Positions 17,266 to 26,074 of a stretch of 64,000 nucleotides of DNA are shown piece after piece; within the stretch, counting starts at the first letter, position 1, and every line of letters starts with the position of its first letter. The stretch spans positions 1 to 64,000 of the forward strand of contig DHVW01000012.1 in the NCBI GenBank assembly GCA_002412865.1, read 5' to 3'. The position numbers were made by a program, and so were the translations under genes. The notes beneath the pieces were generated by a model that saw nothing but the letters and a program-made list of their open reading frames with translations, did no database searches and had not been told where the DNA came from. Source of the DNA: Sulfurovum sp. UBA5198. GTDB lineage: Bacteria > Campylobacterota > Campylobacteria > Campylobacterales > Sulfurovaceae.

Positions 17266-19367
17266 TAACTACAACTCACCATATCGTTCACTGGTAATAT
17301 ATCAACCTTTAACGATTTAAATCGTGCTGTCATTATCAGCTCATCACATTCATCTCCAAAAATTGCATTAATCTTTGATTTAGCATGGTGAAAAGTACAA
17401 AAGAGTGTTCTGGGTTTTACCTTGTCTGTATATCGTACATTTAGAGGCGTTGTCTCACCGTACTCAGTTTTTAGTATAACCATGTCTCCAAATTTACCCT
17501 CATCTTCAATAGAAGCTAAAAGCATATCTTCACTGTGCTTTTCGTAAAGTTTGGCTGTTTGTTTGGTTTGAGCAGCATTATTATAATGAGCCAAAGTTCG
17601 TCCTGTTGTTAAATAAAAACCTTGTAGTCCATCTTTGTAAAATTCTTTGTCTAAAATCTCTTGTATCATTCCTCTAGGCTCATACTGTTTATAGACATAT
17701 TTACCCAATCCATCATCGGTTCTAAAATCAAGTAAGTGCAAAATTGGCGTATCTTCTAAATAAACAGGCCACTGCATACCTCGTTTTCGATGTCTCTCTA
17801 AACGATAATACTGAGCTCCAGAAAATCGTATTGGGGCTACTTGTGTTACTTCGTGCCAAATCTGCTCACTTGTCTCGTGCTTAAAGTCTCCACCCAGCTT
17901 ATTCGTTAGTAGCTTTATAACCTCCCAATCATCTGGTAAATCCGTTTCTACTAGTGGTTGAGAGAGATGCAGTCGTCTCATTGCATTAACATAAACACCA
18001 GTTTTTTCATAGGCTGAGCGAACACCAATCACAATATCGGCACGATTAGCAATATCTGTCATAAATAATTCTTGAACCATAATAAACTCTAGATTTTCAA
18101 TCGCCTTGTCTATCTTGTTAATATTTGGATGAATATGAGTTATATCTTCACCCATATTAAGTAGTGCTTTTATCTTACCGTCTATCATCGCATCAATAAG
18201 TTGTGGGGTCATAAGTCCTTCTACTTTTGGCAACTGATAATCAGGAGCGAAATATGGCAAACATCCCATATCGCAAGCTCCTTGAACATTATTCTGTCCA
18301 CGCAAAGGCATAAGACCTGCTCCACGCTTACCAATGTTTCCTGTCATTAGTGCCAAATGCGTAATCGCCATCACAGCATAAGAACCATCCAAATGCTCTG
18401 TAATACCAAGACCCCAAAAAATCATCGACTTTTTCACAGCATACTCTCTAGCTATATTTGGAATCATTTTGGCTAAATACTCATATCCTTCAATATTTTT
18501 AAAAAACTCTGGGTTAGCATATGGATCATTTAAAATCTTATCCTTGAACTCATCAAAGCCTTTACTGCGATTTTTTATAAAACCATCATCATAAATCTCT
18601 TCATTTATAATCACGAATGCCATCATATTCAGCACAAGCAAGTTTGCCTCATAAGGTATTATGCAATTGTATTTTGCATGCTTTACCATTCTGGTTTCAC
18701 GCACATCAATAATCGCTAAATTATTGTGTGTTTTTGCCATATCAAGCATACGATTGGATACAATTGGGTGAGCCTCCATGGTATTTGAACCGATAACCAC
18801 CATAAACTCAGTATCATAGATATCATCGTATGGATTTGTCGCTGCACCCTCGCCTAATGTAGCACGCATACCTTTGAGTGATGGCGAATGACAAACCCTA
18901 GCACAGTTATCTACATGTGGCGAACACATAGTTTCACGACAAAACTTCTGAAATGAGTAAGAACTTTCACAATTCGTCCTAGCTCCGCCAATAGCACAAA
19001 AACTATCCCCTCCAAAAGTATTCTTAATCTCTTGTAGCTTCATAGCGGCTATACTTGTCGCAGTTTCTAAATCACATGTCCAAAATGTACCATCAAATAC
19101 TTTTAGTTTATCTTCAAATTTTGCTTTAATCGTTGGATTTTTATCAATAAAGCTACGACGAACTCTTGGTTCTCGCACTCGTTCATCAGAATCTACAAAA
19201 TCAAATCCAAATTTACCTTTAATACAGAGCTTTCCTTGAGAAACTACTCCATCTTTTTGAGCATAAATACGCTGTATTTTATTATTTTCAACTACGCCAA
19301 CTATATCGCATCCTACGCCACAGTATGTACATACACTCTCTATTTCTGTTTGATTGCTTATTAGCAT
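17265..19367 (-). CDS. Formate dehydrogenase-like molybdopterin oxidoreductase, Cys form
   Basis: A 700-residue molybdopterin bis-MGD oxidoreductase most like FdhF/FdhA catalytic subunits. A [4Fe-4S] site is formed by C13, C16, C20 and C48. The Mo ligand is Cys159 in NCARVCHSPS, where the E. coli enzyme has selenocysteine. GRTLAHYNNAAQ near residue 585 starts the C-terminal MGD-binding domain. No Tat signal is present, so the enzyme is cytoplasmic. No electron-transfer, membrane or maturation subunit is encoded next to it. An alternative TTG start exists 24 bp upstream inside yajQ; ATG at 19367, right after the yajQ stop, is preferred. Confidence 0.85.
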   Translation of the reverse strand: MLISNQTEIESVCTYCGVGCDIVGVVENNKIQRIYAQKDGVVSQGKLCIKGKFGFDFVDSDERVREPRVRRSFIDKNPTIKAKFEDKLKVFDGTFWTCDLETATSIAAMKLQEIKNTFGGDSFCAIGGARTNCESSYSFQKFCRETMCSPHVDNCARVCHSPSLKGMRATLGEGAATNPYDDIYDTEFMVVIGSNTMEAHPIVSNRMLDMAKTHNNLAIIDVRETRMVKHAKYNCIIPYEANLLVLNMMAFVIINEEIYDDGFIKNRSKGFDEFKDKILNDPYANPEFFKNIEGYEYLAKMIPNIAREYAVKKSMIFWGLGITEHLDGSYAVMAITHLALMTGNIGKRGAGLMPLRGQNNVQGACDMGCLPYFAPDYQLPKVEGLMTPQLIDAMIDGKIKALLNMGEDITHIHPNINKIDKAIENLEFIMVQELFMTDIANRADIVIGVRSAYEKTGVYVNAMRRLHLSQPLVETDLPDDWEVIKLLTNKLGGDFKHETSEQIWHEVTQVAPIRFSGAQYYRLERHRKRGMQWPVYLEDTPILHLLDFRTDDGLGKYVYKQYEPRGMIQEILDKEFYKDGLQGFYLTTGRTLAHYNNAAQTKQTAKLYEKHSEDMLLASIEDEGKFGDMVILKTEYGETTPLNVRYTDKVKPRTLFCTFHHAKSKINAIFGDECDELIMTARFKSLKVDILPVNDMVSCS

Positions 19368-19368
19368 T

Positions 19369-19866
19369 TTATTTAAAATTTCCAAATACAAGTGGAGCGT
19401 TAAGCTCTAAAGTTTTAACCTCACTCATTACTTTTTGAAGATCATCTATCTTAGCTCCACTTACTCGCACTTCGTCACCTTGGATAGATGGTGTTACTTT
19501 TAGTTTCATATCTTTTATTGCTTTGACTATTTTCTTTGCCTCTTCTTTATCTATGCTATCCACGATACGGTAAATGACTTTTACATTGCCGCCACTTATG
19601 CCCTCAGTTTTTTGCTCATCAAGCGACTTTCCAGCTATATCTCTTTTGATTAATTTAGCTATTAGTATATCTTTTAAGGCATCTATTTTTTGCTCGCTTG
19701 AGCTACTTAGAGTGACTGTTTTTGCCTTTTCATTTAGCTCTATATCAGCCACAACACCCTTAAAATCAAACCGTGTAGCTAACTCTTTTTGAGCTTGAAT
19801 AACACAGTTTTTCATCTCCATCATATCAAGCTTCGCTGTTATATCAAAATAGTGATCTTTTGCCAT
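19369..19866 (-). CDS. YajQ-family nucleotide-binding protein
   Basis: A 165-residue UPF0234/YajQ protein with two RNA-binding-like ferredoxin folds. The start MAKDHYFDITAKLDMMEMKN and the TRFDFKG segment near residue 31 are hallmarks. Members bind RNA, tRNA or c-di-GMP; the function here is open. Its stop touches the start of the molybdoenzyme gene, so the two are likely co-transcribed. It is divergent from the HugZ-like gene. Confidence 0.93.
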   Translation of the reverse strand: MAKDHYFDITAKLDMMEMKNCVIQAQKELATRFDFKGVVADIELNEKAKTVTLSSSSEQKIDALKDILIAKLIKRDIAGKSLDEQKTEGISGGNVKVIYRIVDSIDKEEAKKIVKAIKDMKLKVTPSIQGDEVRVSGAKIDDLQKVMSEVKTLELNAPLVFGNFK

Positions 19867-19974
19867 TTTCTCTTCTTTGTAGTTTTATTTTATTATACAT
19901 TTTTTAGCTTTGAAAATCCAAGAAGTTTATAAATCGGGATAATATTATGCTACAATCCTAAAAAAGGATACAAG

Positions 19975-20427
19975 GTGTCACTACAATCACACATAGAGCA
20001 ACACCAAAGCGTCACAATTGGTTCATTGTCTAAGAATGGATATCCATTTAGCTCCTATGCTCCATTTGTCTATATAGATGACAAAGTATATATTTTTATA
20101 GCTTCTATCGCTACACATAGTAAAAATCTCACCTCAAACCCGAAAAGTTCACTGTTTTTTATAGAAGATGAGGGCAAATGCGATAATATATTTGCACGAA
20201 AAAGAGTAACATTGCAATGCGATTGCTCTAAATATTCAGGAAATAATAGTGAAAAGATAATGAATTTATTTAGAGATAAGTTTGATAAGAGTATGATAAA
20301 TATGCTTGATGATACACATGATTTTGCACTCTTTGAATTCGCTCCTATTTATGGAGAAGTGACTCTTGGATTTGGTAAATCATATTTGGTTAGTGGTGAT
20401 AGCATGAATGAGTTGGTAAGCAGATGA
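19975..20427 (+). CDS. HugZ-like pyridoxamine 5'-phosphate oxidase-fold protein
   Basis: A 150-residue split-barrel flavin/haem-binding domain, similar to the N-terminal part of HugZ haem oxygenases of Helicobacter and Campylobacter. IGSLSKNGYPFSSYAPFV opens the barrel and TLQCDCSKY with FGFGKSYLV-like strands close it. The C-terminal haem-binding extension of true HugZ is missing, so haem degradation is uncertain. The start is GTG preceded by AAGGATACAAG. The YwbE gene overlaps its stop by 4 bp. Confidence 0.78.
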   Translation: MSLQSHIEQHQSVTIGSLSKNGYPFSSYAPFVYIDDKVYIFIASIATHSKNLTSNPKSSLFFIEDEGKCDNIFARKRVTLQCDCSKYSGNNSEKIMNLFRDKFDKSMINMLDDTHDFALFEFAPIYGEVTLGFGKSYLVSGDSMNELVSR

Positions 20428-20615
20428 TACCACCTCGAAATCTAATAAAATCTGGCGTTAATGTAGCTATTATATTAAAAGCAGATCAGCGGAGTGGACG
20501 ACTAACATATGGTGTAGTCAGAGATATTCTCACAAGCTCACCAGTACACCCACATGGCATCAAAGTACGACTTACTAGTGGTGATGTTGGCAGAGTTCAG
20601 GAGATAGTTGATTAA
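20424..20615 (+). CDS. YwbE-family protein (DUF2196)
   Basis: A 63-residue protein that matches the YwbE family over its whole length: PRNLIKSGVNVAIILKADQRSG, LTYGVVRDILT and HPHGIKVRLTSGDVGRVQ. It is a small basic beta-barrel, likely nucleic-acid or ribosome associated, with no proven role. ATGA overlap with the gene upstream indicates translational coupling. Confidence 0.85.
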   Translation: MIPPRNLIKSGVNVAIILKADQRSGRLTYGVVRDILTSSPVHPHGIKVRLTSGDVGRVQEIVD

Positions 20616-20674
20616 AATAAATTGCAAAATGGGTACTATCCTAAGTGCAATTAAGAGATACAAGGAGTACTGAA

Positions 20675-21475
20675 ATGAGTATCAGAAAAAGTGCAGTTGC
20701 AGGACAATTTTATCCGACAGACCCTAAAGAGATAAGCTTAATGTTTGAACACTATAATCAAATATTAGATAAACATCTAAGCGATAAAACATTATTGGAC
20801 AAAAAACCAAGGGCAATCATAGTACCTCATGCAGGGTATGTTTATTCTGCATTTACAGCAAATATCGCTTTTAGATTATTGGGAAATACGCATGCAAAAC
20901 GCATAGTTGTCATAGGTCCTAGTCATCGTGTTTATCTGAAAGGAACCAGTATATCAGATTATGATGAGTTTGAAACGCCTCTTGGTATGCTTGATGTTGA
21001 TAAAAATCTTGTTCACGAGCTTAGAGAGAAATTCGGACTTAATTTTGCACCAGATGCTCATCATGAACATAGTACAGAAGTACAGATGCCTTTTGTAAAA
21101 AAATATGATAAAGAAGCTTTAGTCGTCGAATTGGTTTATGGTGACGAAAATCCAGCCATACTGGCAAAAGTTATAGAATTTCTATTGAGTGATCCACAAA
21201 CCGTAGTAGTCATTAGTACGGATTTGAGCCATTATTATGATATTAACAAGGCAAGCAAACTTGACAATATCTGTATAAATGCTATAGAAAATTTAGATAT
21301 TAATATGCTACATCAAGGATGTGAAGCATGTGGTAAGATAGGCATTGAGGCGATGTTGATAGCTGCCAAATCAAAAGGGCTAAAGCCAATAACGCTTGAT
21401 TATCGCACTAGTGCGGACGCCAGCAAGGACGAGTTGCAAGTAGTTGGCTATATGAGTACTGCTTTTATAGGATGA
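20675..21475 (+). CDS. AmmeMemoRadiSam system protein B (Memo family)
   Basis: A 266-residue Memo-family protein, related to extradiol dioxygenases. Metal-site regions are HAGYVYSAF (near 50), IGPSHRVY (near 80), HHEHSTEVQMPF (near 125) and STDLSHYYD (near 185); GCEACGKIG near 220 corresponds to the conserved cysteine. In bacteria it is part of a three-protein AmmeMemoRadiSam set with an AMMECR1 protein and a radical SAM enzyme; neither partner is adjacent. The ATG at 20675 is chosen because CAAGGAG lies 9 bases upstream; an in-frame upstream ATG at 20645 has no such site. Confidence 0.88.
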   Translation: MSIRKSAVAGQFYPTDPKEISLMFEHYNQILDKHLSDKTLLDKKPRAIIVPHAGYVYSAFTANIAFRLLGNTHAKRIVVIGPSHRVYLKGTSISDYDEFETPLGMLDVDKNLVHELREKFGLNFAPDAHHEHSTEVQMPFVKKYDKEALVVELVYGDENPAILAKVIEFLLSDPQTVVVISTDLSHYYDINKASKLDNICINAIENLDINMLHQGCEACGKIGIEAMLIAAKSKGLKPITLDYRTSADASKDELQVVGYMSTAFIG

Positions 21476-21479
21476 AAAA

Positions 21480-22094
21480 ATGAAAAATATGCAAGAGTTA
21501 GTAGATTATATGATTTTAAGAGGAGTTTTGTATACGCCACGCATAATAAATGCATTTCTGGATATAGATAGGAAATTTTTTATACCTAAACAGTTTTTAG
21601 AACATATTTATATTGATGCTCCATTGCCAATCGGTAAAAATCAAACAATCTCTCAACCATCCACGGTGGCATTTATGCTAGAACAGCTAGCACCAAAAGA
21701 AGGAGAAGATATACTAGATATTGGCTCTGGTTCTGGATGGACTACTTCTTTACTTTGTCATATCGTAGGAGAAAAAGGAAGCGTGACAGGTTTAGAGAGG
21801 GTAGATGAACTTGTAGAACAAGGTAAGAAAAATCTTGCTCAATTTAACTTTGGAAGCCATTGTAGTATCCAACAAGCTGGCAAAGAGCTTGGAATGCCAA
21901 ATCAGCAATTTGATAGGATACTTGTATCAGCCAGTGCAGATGATATTCCTGCGACTTTGTTTGATCAGCTCAAAATCGGAGGAGTGTTGGTGGTGCCAGT
22001 GCAAAACTCTATATTTAGATTTGAAAAAATATCAGATGGCGATATGAAAAAAGAAGAATTTAAAGGATTTGCTTTTGTACCACTGATAACTTAA
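21480..22094 (+). CDS. pcm: Protein-L-isoaspartate O-methyltransferase
   Basis: A 204-residue SAM-dependent methyltransferase that repairs isoaspartyl residues in aged proteins. ISQPSTVAFMLEQL near residue 55 is the substrate-binding signature, DILDIGSGSGWTTSLL near 80 is motif I, and RILVSASADDIP near 145 is the post motif. It starts 4 bp after the Memo-family gene, giving a four-gene plus-strand operon. It is convergent with the P-type ATPase. Confidence 0.93.
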   Translation: MKNMQELVDYMILRGVLYTPRIINAFLDIDRKFFIPKQFLEHIYIDAPLPIGKNQTISQPSTVAFMLEQLAPKEGEDILDIGSGSGWTTSLLCHIVGEKGSVTGLERVDELVEQGKKNLAQFNFGSHCSIQQAGKELGMPNQQFDRILVSASADDIPATLFDQLKIGGVLVVPVQNSIFRFEKISDGDMKKEEFKGFAFVPLIT

Positions 22095-22140
22095 CTTAGG
22101 CTACAGTATTTGGTCTTGGACAATTAAGACAATGTATGCA

Positions 22141-24654
22141 TTATTTATATTTCTTCCATATATATTCGCCCCATTTGCGTATCTCAAGTAGACCAAAGAC
22201 CCATAATGCAAATAGACCAATTATCATAAGTGTGTCACTATTTAGAGGAAGTGTATGAAATATATCAGATAGTGCACAGATGGCAAACAACTGAAGTATT
22301 ATTCCTATACCTATACCATAAAATATATATGGGTTGATACTAAGTGATTTTTTGATGTTTTTTAAAAAAGGTTCATGCTCCTTTATTGACTGTAAACCAT
22401 TGATCCATGTAGCAATGACAAAAACTGTAAAGATAGTAGATATAGCACTCTCTTTCCCATAGCTATCTAATATCCAAATATATAAAAATAGTGCACTTAG
22501 GCTGATTACTAGTGCGGCGTAGAGTACACGAAAAATCTGCACCTTATCTAAAAACTGCTCATGTAGCTTAGTCGGCGGTCTGATCATAACATCTTCTTCA
22601 TCTTTTAGGAATGGAAAGGTTTTATCAAGAGCACTATCTGAAACTAGATTAATCCATAATATCTGTACTGGATAAAGTGGTAGCGGGAGCGACATCAATA
22701 TAGCACCTGTAATGAGTATAACTTCATCCAAACTCGTAGAGACAAGAAAATAGATCGCTTTTCGTATATTTCCAGCGATTGTACGACCTTGTTTAATAGC
22801 ATCTACTATGACTGAGAGATTATTATCAGCAAGCACCATTTTAGCAGTAGCTTTAGCTGCATCGCTACCACCGCCCATGCCTATTCCCAAGTCTGCAGCT
22901 TTTAGTGCAGGAACATCATTGACACCATCTCCTGTGACCGCTACTATTTCACCTAGTTTTTGCAATACCTTGACAATACGGTATTTGTGTTCAGGCAACA
23001 CCCTTGCACATACAGTTACTCTAGGCAGAATAGTTTCAAGCATTGCATCATCCATGCCGTTAAGCTCTTGACCGGAAATCACTAAATCATTTTCTTTATA
23101 GATACCAACCATTTTGGCAACAGCTACAGCAGTGAGGGGATCATCACCTGTAATCATCATCACCTTCACGCCAGCTTTTTGTGCTGTTTGCACAGCTTCT
23201 TGAACTCCACTTTTTGGGGGATCTATAAAGCCCACAAGTCCAACAATTTCAATCTTCCAAGTACTTATATCATCTGATATATATTTTCCAGTTCCCAAAG
23301 CAATGACCCGTAAGCCCTCAGAAGCCATCTTGTTATGTTCTTTTTCTAGTATATTTAAATCTTGGTTATTAAGTGCAAACTCTTTTAATGATTCAAAAGC
23401 ACCTTTGACAAAGATCTTATGTTCTTTTTGAATTATATTAGAGCTTGCCATTAGTCTATAGTTGACATCAAAAGGATAAAGTTTAACACGAGGATGTTTT
23501 TCCCTGATATTTCTGTACTCCCTCCCGACCCAAAGTGCCAAAGCTACATCCAATGGATCACCTTTACCTTCCATGGACTCATTGGCTAGTGCTGAGACGG
23601 TCTGAGTAAAAGCATCATCTAAAGAAAATACCTCTTTTACCATGAGTTTTCCCTCTGTAATTGTGCCTGTCTTGTCTGAAGCTATAACAGTTGCACTACC
23701 TAAAGTCTCAACAGATGGCAAATGACGGATATAAACCTTTTTGACACTCAAGGTCATCGCACCTATAGTAAGCACTAAAGTTACAACTATAGGTAGTCCT
23801 TCTGGCACAGCAGAAACTAGTTCTGCAATAACTAGATAGATGACTTCAAATACCTCTCTTCCTTGCTGTAGTGCAAGAAAAGCAGTTAGTGCAATTATCA
23901 CAAGTAGTATTGCAATATGTTTTCGACTGAAAACTTCCAATGCTTTGCTTAGTGGTGAATCCACCGAGTCTTCTTTTGCTTTGCTAGCAATAGACGCAAG
24001 ATAAGTTTTTTCTGCTGTAAATACAACAAACCCTTTCGCACTACCCTTTGTTATTGTGGTGCCTGAGAGTGCGATATTTTGCAGTTCATAGGGAAGTGTA
24101 TCTATGGAAAGTATTAGTTCGCCATTTTTTTCTACAGGCATAGATTCTCCCGTGAGTATAGATTCATCAATAACTAGTCCATAAGTCTCAAAAAGGCGTA
24201 TATCAGCAGGTACGATATCTCCCTCTCTTAGAATGATGACATCTCCAGGTACAAGTTCTGATGACGGAATGAGAAAGATTTTATTTTCACGCTTAACTTG
24301 TGTGTTGCTTTGGGTAAGTTTTTTCAATGCTTTGATAGATACTAGAGCTTTGGTCTCTTGCCAAAATCCCAAGGATGCATTAATTAGGACAATAAGCAGT
24401 ATCAACAATCCTTCGTGCATATTGCCCAAAAAGAGGGAAAGCAGAGCAGCAGCTACTAGCACATAAACTAATGGACTTTTAAACTGTGTAAGAAATAATA
24501 TAAAATAATTGAATCTTTCTTCTTTTATTTCATTTGGACCGTAAAGCAAAAAATTTGCCTCTACTTTACTATTGACAAGTCCATCTTTCGAAGTCTCTAG
24601 TGCTTTGGCTAAAGATTCGATTGTTTCACTATGAGGATATTTAGAAATATTCAT
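22141..24654 (-). CDS. P2-type cation-transporting ATPase
   Basis: An 837-residue P-type ATPase. The actuator motif TGES is at residues 168-171, the TM4 motif PEGLP at 284-288 and the phosphorylated aspartate at D327 in SDKTGT; TGDGVNDVPALKAADLG is the hinge motif near 605. PEGLP and LLYGPNEI at the N-terminus point to the P2 group (Ca2+, Na+ or Mn2+ pumps). TM6 reads NLVSDSALDKTF where SERCA-like pumps have NLVTDGLPAT, so the ion-site is altered and the ion is uncertain. The gene is alone, next to the restriction-modification pair. Confidence 0.9.
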   Translation of the reverse strand: MNISKYPHSETIESLAKALETSKDGLVNSKVEANFLLYGPNEIKEERFNYFILFLTQFKSPLVYVLVAAALLSLFLGNMHEGLLILLIVLINASLGFWQETKALVSIKALKKLTQSNTQVKRENKIFLIPSSELVPGDVIILREGDIVPADIRLFETYGLVIDESILTGESMPVEKNGELILSIDTLPYELQNIALSGTTITKGSAKGFVVFTAEKTYLASIASKAKEDSVDSPLSKALEVFSRKHIAILLVIIALTAFLALQQGREVFEVIYLVIAELVSAVPEGLPIVVTLVLTIGAMTLSVKKVYIRHLPSVETLGSATVIASDKTGTITEGKLMVKEVFSLDDAFTQTVSALANESMEGKGDPLDVALALWVGREYRNIREKHPRVKLYPFDVNYRLMASSNIIQKEHKIFVKGAFESLKEFALNNQDLNILEKEHNKMASEGLRVIALGTGKYISDDISTWKIEIVGLVGFIDPPKSGVQEAVQTAQKAGVKVMMITGDDPLTAVAVAKMVGIYKENDLVISGQELNGMDDAMLETILPRVTVCARVLPEHKYRIVKVLQKLGEIVAVTGDGVNDVPALKAADLGIGMGGGSDAAKATAKMVLADNNLSVIVDAIKQGRTIAGNIRKAIYFLVSTSLDEVILITGAILMSLPLPLYPVQILWINLVSDSALDKTFPFLKDEEDVMIRPPTKLHEQFLDKVQIFRVLYAALVISLSALFLYIWILDSYGKESAISTIFTVFVIATWINGLQSIKEHEPFLKNIKKSLSINPYIFYGIGIGIILQLFAICALSDIFHTLPLNSDTLMIIGLFALWVFGLLEIRKWGEYIWKKYK

Positions 24655-24673
24655 GAGTTACTTTTCTATATTT

Positions 24674-26074
24674 TTATTTTAAGTATATGTAATCTCTCAC
24701 ATAAGAGCTATTAAGCCAAAAGCAATGTTTTGTATATTTATCCTGCTTTGTTAATTTGTCTTTTCTGGGTAATTTGTACGTATCCAAAGTATTTCTTGCG
24801 TGAGGACGAACATGAGAAATGGAACTAAATTTCTTGTCTGGAAAATTTGTATACCTAATTTCATTTCCTTTTTTATTAGTTTTTACTTCTTTTACGATTT
24901 CGCCTTTTGCAACAATTTTCTTTGTTTTTATCCAAACTTTTTCAACTTCAAGCAAGTCCGAATAAGGCATATTCCAAAACTTTACTTTTCTTAAAATTAG
25001 TTTGTCATTCTCAAACTGAAAAAATACAAATAGAAACTTATGTTCCAAAATATTTTTAAAATCAGAATTGTCCCAATCTTGATTTACAATTTCTTCATAC
25101 TTGAAATTTGGGAAAGAAATATCTTCTTTCGGTAAATCATTTTCTTTTAAACGAACTGTTTTTACAATAATTTCTGCTTTTTCAAATTCTTCAATTTCTT
25201 TATCAAGTTCAATTCCGAGAATTGCTTTTGTTAAATTTGCGTTAAAACTTTTTGCTTTTGTATTGATTTCAATTTTTAGAATTTTTATGATTTCTTCCTC
25301 TGTTTTACCATAAAATGACTTGAATTTAGAAATTACAACTTCTTCAATTGTTTGTTTTTTAGCAACTTCAGCATTTGGAATTAACTTACCATAAATTCCT
25401 TTATTTTCCTTAGCAATCGATGCAATAATATGATTGACATAACCTTGCTTAAAAGAATAGGCTCTTTGTTTTGCTGGAATTTCTGAAAATGGTTGTTTTC
25501 TGACTGATAAAGCGTTTGCACCTTTAGTGCAAGCACCAAGATAAAAAGTGTCGCCTTCGGAAAGTTCATGTGCTTTTCCGTTTGCAATTTTTTCATTAAT
25601 TGTTTGCCAATCTTTTTTAATAATTTCTAAATCAGTAGATGGAAAACTCCACTCGTCAACTAATTTTATCAAATAATCTAAAATATCAAAATCAGCATTA
25701 TGAAGATAGAAAACCAAAAGAATGCTTGCATTCTTTTTGAAAAAATCGCTATTTTCAAAATTCTGATTAACAACATTGACATAGTTAATAATATTCAAAA
25801 CTAATCGCTCTTTTGAGCGAAATTCATCATTTTTTAGTTGTTTTAATGGTGAAGATTTTAATTCCATTCCAATTAGTGCAAAATCTGCTTCCGCATTTGA
25901 GTTGGGTTCATATCCAAAATAGAACTTCTCTAAAACTTGCCCAAAGTTTCCTTTTCCAGAGTAAGAATGCTTTAAAACTTTTTCATCGCAAACTTGCCTT
26001 AAAGACTTTCCTTCTAATTCTTTTGCATACTCAATTACAGAGTCTTTATCACTTTGATTATATTTCAATATCAT
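24674..26074 (-). CDS. Sau3AI-type restriction endonuclease (GATC, predicted)
   Basis: A 466-residue endonuclease of the Sau3AI/MutH fold (Sau3AI is of similar size). The active-site signature D64-x6-E71-x-K73 lies in EADFALIGMELKSSP, preceded by GKGNFGQVLEKFYFGY as in Sau3AI and MutH. The C-terminal half contains a second MutH-like domain without an obvious catalytic triad, as in Sau3AI, where it is an allosteric DNA-binding domain. It overlaps the cytosine methyltransferase by 17 bp. GATC specificity is inferred from the family. Confidence 0.88.
   Translation of the reverse strand: MILKYNQSDKDSVIEYAKELEGKSLRQVCDEKVLKHSYSGKGNFGQVLEKFYFGYEPNSNAEADFALIGMELKSSPLKQLKNDEFRSKERLVLNIINYVNVVNQNFENSDFFKKNASILLVFYLHNADFDILDYLIKLVDEWSFPSTDLEIIKKDWQTINEKIANGKAHELSEGDTFYLGACTKGANALSVRKQPFSEIPAKQRAYSFKQGYVNHIIASIAKENKGIYGKLIPNAEVAKKQTIEEVVISKFKSFYGKTEEEIIKILKIEINTKAKSFNANLTKAILGIELDKEIEEFEKAEIIVKTVRLKENDLPKEDISFPNFKYEEIVNQDWDNSDFKNILEHKFLFVFFQFENDKLILRKVKFWNMPYSDLLEVEKVWIKTKKIVAKGEIVKEVKTNKKGNEIRYTNFPDKKFSSISHVRPHARNTLDTYKLPRKDKLTKQDKYTKHCFWLNSSYVRDYIYLK

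Noticed and set aside
18900..18930. Selenocysteine (UGA) in the formate-dehydrogenase-like gene
   Set aside because: The Mo-ligand codon is a normal cysteine codon and the frame is open throughout.
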